Assembly (NCBI GenBank): GCA_003615045.1
Contig: ML014233.1
Location: forward strand, 1-57,319
Direction: 5' to 3'
Length of the DNA: 57,319 bases
Source of the DNA: Caulochytrium protostelioides
Taxonomy: Eukaryota; Chytridiomycota; Caulochytriomycetes; Caulochytriales; Caulochytriaceae
Of the stretch, positions 40,101 through 48,526 are shown piece by piece (position 1 is the first letter of the stretch; the number at the start of each line of letters is the position of its first letter). The notes under the pieces were generated by a model. It worked only from the letters and a program-made list of their open reading frames with translations. It was not told where the DNA came from and made no database searches. Both the position numbers and the translations under genes were made by a program.

Positions 40101-40571
40101 GGTGGGTCGTCGCGTCGTCGCGCTGAGCCGCGGCGCCGCGGGCCGCGTGGATACAAGTCGAGGCGCCGTCGTCGACGACATCGTTGCACGTCCCGCAGAA
40201 ACGGAGACGCGGCGCCGCGTGGCCGTGGCCGGGGCTGCAGTCTTGGCCGTGGCAGCCGTGGTGGTGAGCTTCAGGACGGCCGGTTTGGGCAGCGGCAGCG
40301 CGCGCTGCGAAAAGGCAGCGCCGACGGAGAAAGGCCGGCAAAGGCCGAGCGGGACCGCTGTTGCGGCGGCGGCTTTCCCGAGTTGAGACGGCGGCGCTCT
40401 TGGTATGGGCGTCTGTAATGACGCAGCCGCAGACGGTGCTGATGATGTCGCCGCGGTGGTCGTGGTGGTGGCGGCGACGTCGGCGACGGCGACGCTGGTC
40501 TCGGCGCTAGCACAGGTATGCAAGGGTGGGCGCGAGAATCCCTGGACACTGAAGGCCATCATCGTGGCCAT
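37158..40571 (-). CDS. CEP131: CEP131-like centriolar/basal-body coiled-coil protein
   Basis: 1137 residues from ATG 40569-40571; the frame upstream runs only to a GTG. Residues 1-~510 are Ser/Thr/Ala/Pro/Arg-rich and disordered. A short conserved element (ARILDFLQTIEDRPSG, ~520-540) precedes an almost continuous coiled coil from ~590 to the end. The C-terminal blocks resemble CEP131/AZI1: QVSFMRDQEARIASREQ, KERDAELELVVQRLESE, EHAETVRSLRDQH, RQVRHALKTKDDEV and MEQLLEKQRQEF. CEP131 works at centrioles and centriolar satellites and is needed for basal-body and cilium function in animals. Its presence supports a flagellated life stage. Coiled coils attract spurious matches, but the ordered C-terminal motifs go beyond simple heptads. 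Confidence 0.85.
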   Translation of the reverse strand: MATMMAFSVQGFSRPPLHTCASAETSVAVADVAATTTTTAATSSAPSAAASLQTPIPRAPPSQLGKAAAATAVPLGLCRPFSVGAAFSQRALPLPKPAVLKLTTTAATAKTAAPATATRRRVSVSAGRATMSSTTAPRLVSTRPAAPRLSATTRRPTTTTRGLAAAPRSVSGMSTLSSAPSVPASSRSDDASASGGSAAGTPSPHPGKRIVSTSSTSSVRRPLQASGSVAAAAGTASVASATGATPTPRRPSTATTAASRATRSSSSTSDTAPATVKIPLSAGLPKRRLTPRSSRTASPRTSRPTTPRTRRAAKRASAAATPSAPASPHPAPVAATVLTSPSIARDDVSSLSSLHSDEFARFAPAMATAHAAPAAEPAAVPALGHDRSAAPPATATPDSPRSDASPSPLMSPSSRTDGLGLTHRRPASRPASSASRRSRPTKHDALPRSASPPPPPAVEAPTNLAAPLSRTTPEITRSTSKPATRSSKSRAGTTSPARPPPPPTLPPPADDTERPVTPVKVEGQLARILDFLQTIEDRPSGAGGAPTILTSDAFDDHRSVAPHDHHGYTRSLATGGGPRHGGMDLPAEFVPNGDLLHELKSEMAAQRLELQEKSRLIVAMRQQVKHLRSQLSTQVKQAAQDSKSQLTLQRKEYEVVVKRHLSFIDQVMKEKNELTQRYDGVVSEIDALRTQFTKKTASMTEAHARDMRHLREQLARDDKLKRDKWIAERVAAIKDQTVKGLEPEIQAMLTRHKTQLREQEERLRAEFAQQRQQLEDAHQLALDGARTRAQYERTQAVEEERALARDKIEKQAQRDAMAYETQKQQLIRHLADERHAMADGMARERQALQEENARSRADLEAQLSRALDSAEREREVAASRHAASIRQIREEAALERDQWQVSFMRDQEARIASREQALKEALVKERDAELELVVQRLESEGGALAGSVTQAHRMELERLRTEHAETVRSLRDQHNSGLARVLQLQSQLAEMETAVRDGKKAMLLLQGQLEARDVAAVRHQAELARLSMGEDVLRERIEASFKDQLVRRDQQIAALEAQLATLDQSMQYDRGQYAKKVEQKEREKAKALELVERQVRHALKTKDDEVMQAKKMADEAQRRAHQMEQLLEKQRQEFLMC

Positions 40572-42023
40572 GGCGGACGATCGGCGATCCGCGTTGCACC
40601 AGACGCGATCGCTGATTCGCTGGCACGGCTCAACCGAACACGTCTCTTGGCAAAACGAGATTTGAAAGGTCACGATGCAGCGAATGTCCGTGGAAAGCGG
40701 CGTAGACCGGCACAGATGTGAGGCACTCGCGGTTAGTGGCTCATTGGAGTGGGATAGGCGTGCGCCATGATCTTACCAATCCCGACACGATCCCTCGGTC
40801 CCTCGATGTCTCGATCCATAAGCGCGGTATGGCGAGTTCCTCCGTTCAGTTGACCTTCATCGCCCGTGCCGGCCAGCAACGTTCTTTGGCGTGAACGATG
40901 CTCCGAGACGGCCGAATGAACGCATCGGGCATCATACTGCATCGCCCCTGTCGGCGACGGGCGGATGGTCCGTGGAGGGTTGTGATGGCGATGGCGGTTG
41001 TGATGGCAACGCTTCCCGAGGCCTCGTCTATTGTGACGCGCTGGGGTCGTCGGCCGTGTCCGCCGATCGCGGCGCGGAAGCGTTGCCCTAGGCGGCGCTC
41101 AAGCTGAGATGGGCGGCGGCGGCGGCGGCGACGGCAGCAGCGGCGGCCTTTCGATCCTGCGGCCCCTCGTGCCCCCGAATCTCCGCTCCTAAGCCATCCC
41201 ACCACCACCACGATGTGTGACGCAGCGCGTCGTCTGGCGCATGTGCACGGACATATCCTGCGGAGTCCCACAAAGACCCGAGGGATCCATGCCAGTGCAT
41301 GGATGCCTGCACGTCGGCCCTGCGTCGTCTAAGCATCCCGACAGGCGTTGCGGACCGCGCGCCGATGACGCAGCTCCGACGCTTGCGTGCTTCAGGGATT
41401 CCTTTTCTCGCGAGAGAACAATGTTGAAAACCGCACCCGCACGTGGCAGCGAGTATGACGATCCAGATGCACGTCGCGCCGAACAGAGAATGCGGTCATG
41501 GGAGGTCGACTGCGACGAGACCTGCGTCCCGTCGCTGAATCCGCGCCGCGCTTGCCTGGGCCTCGGTCCGATAGGTGATGGCGTGCGCTCATCGAAAGGG
41601 GAGGGACCCGCCACCCATGCCGGCGGCCTTCGGCGGCGGCCCTTCGAGGGTCGGCCGTGGGTCGGCGCAGCCCCGTACACCCATTCTCGAAAGGCTCCCC
41701 TAGGACCCGTCGCGATTTCGGATAACGATTGTCGTTGAACGCCTGCAACGGCGGTCGCGCGAAGGTCATTCCCCTCGGCCGCATGGTTATCGATGCTGTT
41801 GCTCACGTCAACTCGTCTCTTACGGGAGACATGAATATCGCTTCGCATGGTATAGTTCAAATTGCTAAGCGCACCTATCGCTCCCGGTGTTCTCTAGCGA
41901 TACCTTGCAACTGCCGCTGCCACTGCCGCGATTGCACTGCACCCCCCAACGCCCGGCCGGCCGCTTTCTTTCCACCCCTCTTATCCGTTCGATTCATATC
42001 CGCTTAGCCGAGTCGCTTTCGAC
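40572..42023. other. Divergent spacer of CEP131-like gene and eRF3
   Basis: 1.45 kb with no supported gene. GC falls toward the eRF3 side (41780-41880), and a pyrimidine-rich leader runs into its ATG. A ~170-codon frame around 41217-41738 has no recognisable feature. Confidence 0.5.
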
Positions 42024-43760
42024 ATGTCGGGGTTTAACTTCGGCGCGGCCGAGTTCGTGCCGTCCTGGGGCAACGGCGCGGCCTCGCTCGCGAACGACCC
42101 GATGGCTTCTTACCAGAACACGTTTGCCAACGTCGTGCCCAAAGCTAAGCCGGGGGTCGCTGAGGCGTCCGCCGTCACCGAGCCGGAAGCTGCTGCTACG
42201 AAGGAGGCTGCTGCCGCTCCTGAGCAAGTGGCTTCCTCCGGCGCTGACGCCACAACGTCGGATCCGGCTACCCCGGCCGAAGAGGCCGGCGATGACGAAG
42301 CCTCGGCCGCCCCCTCTGCGGCGTCCGTCCCCGCTACAGATCATGTGGCCGAGAGCTCCGACAACGTGAGCGCCGAGAAGCCGAAGGCCAAGCCGGCGCC
42401 GGCGCCCGCAGCGGAGCCGGAGTCGGAGTCGGAGTCGGATGACGATGAAGACGAGGCCGACGACGCGCACAAAAAGGAGCACTTGAACCTGGTGTTCATT
42501 GGTCACGTGGATGCCGGCAAGTCGACGATGGGCGGCAACATCCTGTTCCTCACAGGGATGGTTGACAAGCGCACGATGGAGAAGTATGAGCGCGAGGCGA
42601 AGGAGCTCGGCCGTGAGTCGTGGTACCTGTCGTGGGCGCTCGACTTGACCCAGGAGGAGCGCAACAAGGGCAAGACGACTGAGTATGGCCGTGGCTACTT
42701 CGAGACCGAGAAGCGGTCCTTCACGGTTCTGGATGCGCCGGGTCACAAAACCTTCGTACCGAGTATGATCCAGAGCGCGGGTCAGGCCGACATCGGCGTG
42801 CTCGTCATCTCGGCCCGCAAGGGCGAGTTCGAAACGGGCTTCGACCGTGGCGGCCAGACCCGCGAGCATGCCATCCTTGCGAAGACCGTCGGCGTCCGCC
42901 GCCTGATCCTCGTGGTGAACAAGATGGACGACGCAACCGTCGGGTGGAGCAAAGAGCGCTACGACGAGTGTGTCGGGCGCATCCTGCCCTTCCTCAAAGG
43001 CGTTGGGTACAACCCCAAGACTGACCTCGACATCATGCCGGTGTCAGGCTTCACGGGCGCCAACATCAAGGACCGCGTGGACCCCAAAATCTGCAATTGG
43101 TATGACGGCCCGTCACTCATCGAGCTTCTCGACAACATGAAGCTCACAGAGCGCGTTTCCTCGGGCCCGCTGATGCTTCCCATCTCCGACAAGTTCCGTG
43201 ATATGGGAACTATGATCCTTGGCAAGATCGAGGTCGGCAAGGTCCGCGTCGGCCACAAGGTGCTTATCATGCCCAATCGTCACATGGCCGAGGTCGCGAC
43301 CATCTACATCGAGGAGAAGGAAGCGCCGATGGCCAAGGCCGGCGACAACGTGCGCCTGCGTTTGAAGGGCGTTGAGGAAGAAGACGTGATGCCCGGGTTC
43401 ATGCTGTGCCGCGCGTCGCACCCGGTGGACGCCGTCAGCATGTTCGAGGCCCAGCTCAAAATCGTTGAGTACCACTCCATCATCTGCGCCGGCTACACCG
43501 CGGTCATGCACATCCATACCGCGACCGAGGAGGTGACGATCGATGCGCTTTTGCACTCGATCGACAAGAAGACCAAGAAGAAGACGAAGGCCGCGCCCCG
43601 CTTTGTCCGCCAGGGTGATACCTGCATCGTCCGTTTCAAGCTCCAGCAGCCCGTGGTCATGGACAGCTACGCTAACACGCCGCAGCTCGGCCGCTTCACG
43701 ATCCGTGATGAAGGCAAGACCGTCGCCATTGGTGTCGTGCTCAAGCTCATTGTCGAGTAA
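42024..43760 (+). CDS. SUP35: Translation termination factor eRF3 (SUP35), GTPase
   Basis: 578 residues. The GTPase stimulates peptide release with eRF1. The N-terminus has FNFGAAEFVPSWG (residues 4-16), resembling a PAM2 motif for binding poly(A)-binding protein. Residues 17-~150 are Ala/Glu/Pro-rich and acidic and lack the Q/N-rich prion repeat region of yeast Sup35. The GTPase domain begins at ~157: G1 GHVDAGKST (160-168), G3 DAPGH (237-241), G4 NKMD (299-302). The eRF3-specific switch region KGKTTEYGRGYFETE precedes G3. Beta-barrel domains 2 and 3 follow, ending FTIRDEGKTVAIGVVLKLI. The gene is clearly eRF3 rather than EF-1alpha or HBS1, judged by the long acidic N-terminus and ending. 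T-rich sequence follows the stop. Confidence 0.97.
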   Translation: MSGFNFGAAEFVPSWGNGAASLANDPMASYQNTFANVVPKAKPGVAEASAVTEPEAAATKEAAAAPEQVASSGADATTSDPATPAEEAGDDEASAAPSAASVPATDHVAESSDNVSAEKPKAKPAPAPAAEPESESESDDDEDEADDAHKKEHLNLVFIGHVDAGKSTMGGNILFLTGMVDKRTMEKYEREAKELGRESWYLSWALDLTQEERNKGKTTEYGRGYFETEKRSFTVLDAPGHKTFVPSMIQSAGQADIGVLVISARKGEFETGFDRGGQTREHAILAKTVGVRRLILVVNKMDDATVGWSKERYDECVGRILPFLKGVGYNPKTDLDIMPVSGFTGANIKDRVDPKICNWYDGPSLIELLDNMKLTERVSSGPLMLPISDKFRDMGTMILGKIEVGKVRVGHKVLIMPNRHMAEVATIYIEEKEAPMAKAGDNVRLRLKGVEEEDVMPGFMLCRASHPVDAVSMFEAQLKIVEYHSIICAGYTAVMHIHTATEEVTIDALLHSIDKKTKKKTKAAPRFVRQGDTCIVRFKLQQPVVMDSYANTPQLGRFTIRDEGKTVAIGVVLKLIVE

Positions 43761-44076
43761 ACTTTTTTTTCTTTTTTTAATATCCCCCCATGTTTTTTCT
43801 GTACGCGACCGATACGTGACTGCCAGCGACGATGGTGGCCGGGCCGGGCCATGCTTACAGGCATGGGGTCAGCCCCGATACTTCATATGTGGTGATCCAT
43901 GAGAAGTGAGATCATGATGTCTTGGACTGTATGTATCAATGCGACGTGTTCGTCAATAAATAGAAGAGAAGGGCTCCCACGGGGGGTGTTTGTCGAAACA
44001 GTCAGCCTCGCTCAATGCGTCGGCCATTGCTCTTGAAGAGTTCATAATTTCCACGAAAGGGCGTTCTTTTTTTTTT
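43761..44076. other. Convergent spacer of eRF3 and TIM22
   Basis: 316 bp of shared 3' sequence: T tracts directly after the eRF3 stop, AATAAA at 43955-43960 on the plus strand, and a T run (44067-44078) at the TIM22 end. No gene. Confidence 0.6.
43955..43960 (+). terminator. AATAAA poly(A) signal candidate for eRF3
   Basis: Canonical hexamer 195 bp after the eRF3 stop. Confidence 0.35.
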
Positions 44077-44631
44077 CTAGTGCTCCTTCATGAAGTGGTC
44101 GATGGCTGCCGAGAAGGCGGCGAAGCCGGCACAACCAAAAACCATTGCCTGTGGGCCGGCCTGGGCGCTCAGGTACGCGCCCGTGAAGCAGCCGGCGGCG
44201 ACACTGTTCGTCAGGTCGTTCTTGGCACGGTAGCTCTCGATCAGGCACTCGGTTACCGAGAAAATGGCGCCGACCTTGCCGAAGTTGCGCGCTGAGCTCC
44301 ATGCCTTAGTGCCCATATCGCGCGCCGTCACGCGCAGCTGCTGGCGCGTGGACATGTTGCGGAACTCGTCCGTCATGCCCCAGTCCACGCTCGACATGAA
44401 CATACCGAACGCGCCGCCGAGCGCGAATCCGGCCGCGCCAGACATCGCCATCTTGGCGGGACACGAGGTCATGGCCTCCTGAATCAGGACCTGCTCCGGC
44501 GGCGCGGGTGGCAGGAACGGGCCAGCCGCGAGGCGCGCGCCAATGGGGATCTCAGGCATGCCTTCAGGCATACCTTCCGGCATGCCTTCAGCACCCGGGG
44601 CCGCTGCGGCGGCGGTTGGTGGCGGGTCCAT
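44077..44631 (-). CDS. TIM22: TIM22, carrier translocase subunit of the mitochondrial inner membrane
   Basis: 184 residues, usual size for the family. Tim22 forms the channel of the TIM22 complex, which inserts metabolite carriers. A GMPE repeat at residues 16-27 and a Pro-rich leader precede the Tim17/22/23 domain. Cys57 (TSCPAK) and Cys129 (VTECLIES) sit where Tim22 has its conserved disulfide pair. Four hydrophobic segments are seen at about 62-82 (Gly-rich, GFALGGAFGMFM), 118-134, 141-157 and 163-178. The motif RNFGKVGAIFSVTECLIE is characteristic of Tim22 over Tim17/Tim23. Stop-to-stop with eRF3. Confidence 0.95.
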   Translation of the reverse strand: MDPPPTAAAAAPGAEGMPEGMPEGMPEIPIGARLAAGPFLPPAPPEQVLIQEAMTSCPAKMAMSGAAGFALGGAFGMFMSSVDWGMTDEFRNMSTRQQLRVTARDMGTKAWSSARNFGKVGAIFSVTECLIESYRAKNDLTNSVAAGCFTGAYLSAQAGPQAMVFGCAGFAAFSAAIDHFMKEH

Positions 44632-45334
44632 CGTCTAATGTGCGTGATGGGAGACGGGAGACGGGGAAACGGTGACGGTGGCAGCGATGGAGATGGCAGC
44701 CGAGGGTCCCGCCAGAAGCAGCGCGCAAGCAGGCATCGAGCGTCCCATGCAACGCGTTGAGGCGATTGACATGGGTCTTCGTAGGTATATGATGGCTCCA
44801 CGTGGTATCTGCGTCACGCTGCAGAAATCGTCCGGTCTCGCCATCATCGCCGTGGCGTATCTGAGGCGGCGAAACGGGGGCCTTCGGAGTTTTCCAGGGC
44901 ACACCTCGCCCTCGTCTCACCCGCCAGCGCCGAGTAAAGAGGCGGCCCCCGAGCTTGCGGCGCGTGAAGGCGGCCAAGACAGCCAGCAAAAGGCAGAAAA
45001 GTGTGGCGTCCCGATGGCCACAGCGAGCCGCAGCACGCGGAAACTCGCGGCCACGCGGCCCGGCGCGAGGCATCGTCGCCATGACGATCTCCGTTCGAGA
45101 GAGCCCGAACTAAGACGCCATCGCCTATTTATGCAGTAATGCCCTGGGTATGCCCTACCACCGCTGAGGAAGTTGGCCCTCTCTTGACTTCGATTCGTGG
45201 TGTGACACACCGGGCCGAGCGACCTGTTAAGCAGGAAAGAACATCATGCGGGGTGCTCATGCCCGCGGCCAACAATTTGCCAACTTGGACAGGCTCGCGC
45301 TTCTAACGCGATCAGCCTGATCGTTTATATGCTC
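44632..45334. other. Spacer between TIM22 and TFB2
   Basis: 703 bp: TIM22 promoter and TFB2 3' end on the same strand. No gene supported. Confidence 0.5.
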
Positions 45335-47353
45335 TTACACCACATGCACCGGCAACTCTTGTGAGGGCGGCGGCTGCGAAGCCGACTGCGACGGCTGCGA
45401 GCCCGCCGGCGCGCCCGCGGGCACGGCGCGGGTATGCGCGGTGGCAGCGCGCTTGAGGTACGCGCGGACCTGGTCCTGACCCCGTGCATCGACCACGATA
45501 ATTCGGTTGGTCGGGTTCTTCCACAACACAAAGTTGTAAGCTTCCGCATATGCCACGGTCGCCTCGTAGTCGTCCTGTCGCGCAAAGTCGCGGTACAGCC
45601 ACGCGTGGGACGGCGTGATGCGCTCCTTCTCCATCTCCCACAGCCGGATCTGGTCCGAGACAGTCGCTGGCAAGACGGGGTTGTTCTTCTTGAGTTCCGG
45701 GTGGGCCTGTGAGGTCAAGTAGTCGATGATCTGCGTCGCAGAGATGCCCTTGGAGAGCGCCTCGCGGACCGAGTCGCGGGTGATCATGCCCACGACCATA
45801 TTCATGAACCGTGCTTTCAGGTTGACAAACAGACTCAGAACGGCGATCTCGAGCGCGGAGGAAGTATACGCGTAGACGCGGTAGTTGGTCTCGACGATGA
45901 TGAAGCCCGTCTCCTCGCCCGTCAGGCTCTGGCCGCCAGCGGCATGGCCCGTGGCGCTGTCACCGTCGGCACCGCTGCTGAGCAGCGTCTTGGAGGTCAG
46001 CGTTGTGGCGAGGCGGGTCGGGTAGAATCGCGATGATTTCTTCTTGCGCTGGTACACGATGCCGAGCGGTTTCAAATCTTCCAGCATATGCTTTTGCGTC
46101 TCGGTCAGCGTATCCACGGAGTATGACGCGCCGAACCGCAGGCTGCCCAGCTGGAAGAGGAAACCCAGCACTTCGACCAGGTCCATCTTGAGCTCGTCCG
46201 ACATCTGCAGGTACTGCAAAAGGAAAGCCCACACCTGGACATTGACATCCTGCAGCAGAAACTGGAAGCCCTTGCTGGTGATCGTCAGATTGGCCTCGTC
46301 GCTGTCTTCGGTCCCGGCTACGTAGTCCCGGTCAAGCGTCGACGAGGCGGCACTGCCGTCGCCCTGCTGAAGTGATTCTTCGCCGGGCGCCGGCACAACG
46401 CGTGCCATCAGGCCCGAGTGCTCCAAGAGCTTTGTCACCGCGCGCTTGCGCTTCCCGGACGGCGAGCCGACCAAGTAGTGCAGCACTGCCTCCCATCGCT
46501 CGGTCGCATACTGATCGAGCATGGCTTGTGTCACCAGATGCTTGTCGGGCGCCGTGCTTTCCTGGCCGAAGCTCGCGTGGTCGCCCGATCCAGTGAGCGC
46601 GTTGTGCAGCGACTGCCGGAAATGCGGACTTAGCGCGACGCCCGGGCCGGACTGCAGCGCGGCGAGCCACGCCGGGATCGGCGGTTTGGCGAAGCGCGAC
46701 CGCCGGCCCGTGTACCCGCTCGTTGGCGGCGCGGTGGCTGCGGGCGTGGTCGTCGTCGGCGCCGCGGCGGCCGCGCCGAAAAGGGACGCTGGTCGCGGTG
46801 GCTTGGGCGTGCTGTCGACGTCCATGCGATTGGCGTCGTCCCCATCAGCGCGAGCGGGCGTGGCCAGACCCGCGACACCGTCGGAAGCGGCAGGCCGTGG
46901 GGGCGGCGCGTCCGGGATCGCAATGATGTGGAGCCGATAGAGGTGTTCCAGCGCACGAATCAGTTCCTTTTCGCCGTCGGTCGTGCACCACAGCTTCATA
47001 TCGGCGAGAGGGATCGGGTGCGCTGCGTACAGGATGCGCATAATGATCTGCTTGCCGAGCGGCGTCGCGAAGCGGAACAGGGCCAGACATGTGGCGGGCT
47101 GCTGGTAGATCCGGTCGCGGTAGGCAAGCGGCAGGTTCGCGATGTAGTCTTCAATGAGGCCCTTGACAGTCGCGCCGGCCGAGGGCTTGACGTCCGGCGC
47201 CGACCCCAGTGCGCCATTCCACGAGGTGGCAGCATTGGCTGCGGCCGCGGCGGCCGCGGACGGCGTATTCGCGCTTGCCGCGGCGGCCGCGGCCTTCCGT
47301 GCCGGGCGAGACCAGGCCTTCTTGGTCCCCGGCGCGGCCGCCGTCGGGCCCAT
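45335..47353 (-). CDS. TFB2: TFIIH core subunit TFB2/p52
   Basis: 672 residues from the ATG of MGPTAAAPGTKKAW (47351-47353). The frame extends 152 codons further, but that part is AT-richer, unlike the family, and contains the presumed promoter. TFB2 anchors and stimulates the XPB/Ssl2 helicase in TFIIH for transcription initiation and nucleotide excision repair. After an Ala-rich start come IEDYIANLP and QQPATCLALFRFATPLGKQ (~65-100), then PIPLADMKLW. Middle blocks include DQYATERWEAVLHYLVG, VNVQVWAFLLQYL, EVLGFLFQL and GIVYQRKKKSSRFYPTRLA. The C-terminal Ssl2-binding region includes QIRLWEMEKERITPSHAWLY and ATVAYAEAYNFVLW. A Pro/Ala/Asp-rich insert (~145-230) makes it longer than yeast Tfb2 (513). 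Confidence 0.95.
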   Translation of the reverse strand: MGPTAAAPGTKKAWSRPARKAAAAAASANTPSAAAAAAANAATSWNGALGSAPDVKPSAGATVKGLIEDYIANLPLAYRDRIYQQPATCLALFRFATPLGKQIIMRILYAAHPIPLADMKLWCTTDGEKELIRALEHLYRLHIIAIPDAPPPRPAASDGVAGLATPARADGDDANRMDVDSTPKPPRPASLFGAAAAAPTTTTPAATAPPTSGYTGRRSRFAKPPIPAWLAALQSGPGVALSPHFRQSLHNALTGSGDHASFGQESTAPDKHLVTQAMLDQYATERWEAVLHYLVGSPSGKRKRAVTKLLEHSGLMARVVPAPGEESLQQGDGSAASSTLDRDYVAGTEDSDEANLTITSKGFQFLLQDVNVQVWAFLLQYLQMSDELKMDLVEVLGFLFQLGSLRFGASYSVDTLTETQKHMLEDLKPLGIVYQRKKKSSRFYPTRLATTLTSKTLLSSGADGDSATGHAAGGQSLTGEETGFIIVETNYRVYAYTSSALEIAVLSLFVNLKARFMNMVVGMITRDSVREALSKGISATQIIDYLTSQAHPELKKNNPVLPATVSDQIRLWEMEKERITPSHAWLYRDFARQDDYEATVAYAEAYNFVLWKNPTNRIIVVDARGQDQVRAYLKRAATAHTRAVPAGAPAGSQPSQSASQPPPSQELPVHVV

Positions 47354-48526
47354 CCTGGCGATGCTTGCAGGCGGTTTCCGTAGCAGCAGCAGCAGCAGCG
47401 GTGGACTGATGGTGATGGGGATAGCAAGAAAATGTAACGGGACAGGGAAAGCGGTCGAACAGCGCACGTGGCGATCTCGGTCGTGGCTAACCGACGGGAC
47501 GCCTTGGCTTAGGGTTGCACGGTACCACCGAGCAGCAGCAGCAGAGTTATTGTGCGATAGGCGCAATTCTTTATCGTACCGGCATGGGGCTTCCGACGTC
47601 GCTCCGGCTCTGAACGCTGCGCTGTTCAGCAATTCTAAAGCGTCAAATGCGTACAAATCGTACAAGTCGTGGAGGCAATGCGAATTGACGAGAAGACCAC
47701 GCGAAAGGGATCCGTCGGCGGAGCTATTAAAGTCACCAGCATTGGGTGTCAAAACGAGCGACATCGCCCGGCTGTCGGCTGATTTTTCGGGTATGTCCGA
47801 ATCTCTCAACGTGACGACGGCTCTACGCAGGCGCCCGAGACGCGCGGCCTTCTACTCTGCTTCGGCACCCCCGGCCAGGGGCGTGAGCGATGGGCGGCGG
47901 AGCCGACGGTGTGAGTGGCTTATGCATGAAGTGGCTTATGCATGAAGTGGCTTTTGCATGAGGTGGCTTATGCATGGAGTGGCTTTGTAGTCGAGAGCCT
48001 TCGCAAGGAAGAGGCGCAGCTGTCCTCGTGCCCTCGTGCCGCCTCCGCTTCGGTGGTCGCGTGGCACAGCCCCGCGCAGGCGGATCACCCGACCAGGAGG
48101 GCTTGCAAAGCAAGCTTAGGCTTTCTCGGGCAGCGGCGCTGCGACTTCGGAACTTCAGCATCGTGAGACGCCATATGTGTTACGTACGAGATGACCGATC
48201 AGCCAGCGAAGTGAGTAGGCGCTTGATCGTCCTCCCTCACAGCCGTGCTGTAATGCCGTGTGCCGTGTTGCTCAGCATCAGCATCCGCCACGTGGATCCC
48301 TTGCTTTCGGCAGCCCCTGCCCTTTTATCTCCTCGGATTCCCCTTCTCTCTGCTCAACGAGGATCAGACTCTCGCCAATGCAGCACGGGTGATCTGTATC
48401 TGTATTGTCTTTAGACACTACCACAAGCAGACACACCTGACCACGGTTTCAGACACACACCCGTGAGTCGAGCCGCCACCGACATCCCGGTCATCCCTGA
48501 AGCCCCGCCGCTGACCACTCGCCGCC
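47354..48526. other. Divergent promoter region of TFB2 and the REEP-type gene
   Basis: 1.17 kb. It includes an AT-richer block at 47560-47760 and a 16-bp tandem repeat at 47915. The REEP-type start has a near-ideal context (gccgccATGg). No other gene supported. Confidence 0.5.
47915..47987. repeat. 16-bp tandem repeat carrying ATGCAT palindromes
   Basis: Four units of gtggcttatgcatgaa, with one to three changes in later copies, at 47915, 47931, 47947 and 47963, then a partial fifth. Two units contain the palindrome tatgcata-like core ATGCAT intact along with flanking TT/GA. Lies between divergent TFB2 and REEP-type starts. Confidence 0.85.

Noticed and set aside
38491-40386. 631-codon plus-strand frame
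   Set aside because: Antisense to the low-complexity half of the CEP131-like gene; composition mirrors it.
40572-40673. Upstream start for the CEP131-like gene
   Set aside because: The extension begins at GTG; ATG 40571 is the first usable start.
41217-41738. 173-codon plus-strand frame
   Set aside because: No recognisable motif, overlapping frames of equal size on the other strand, and it lies in a divergent promoter region.
47354-47809. N-terminal extension of TFB2
   Set aside because: AT-richer, no family similarity, and the ATG at 47351-47353 directly precedes the expected protein.
47915-47987. Short repeats as a possible CRISPR array
   Set aside because: Units are directly abutting with no spacers, and this is eukaryotic nuclear DNA.
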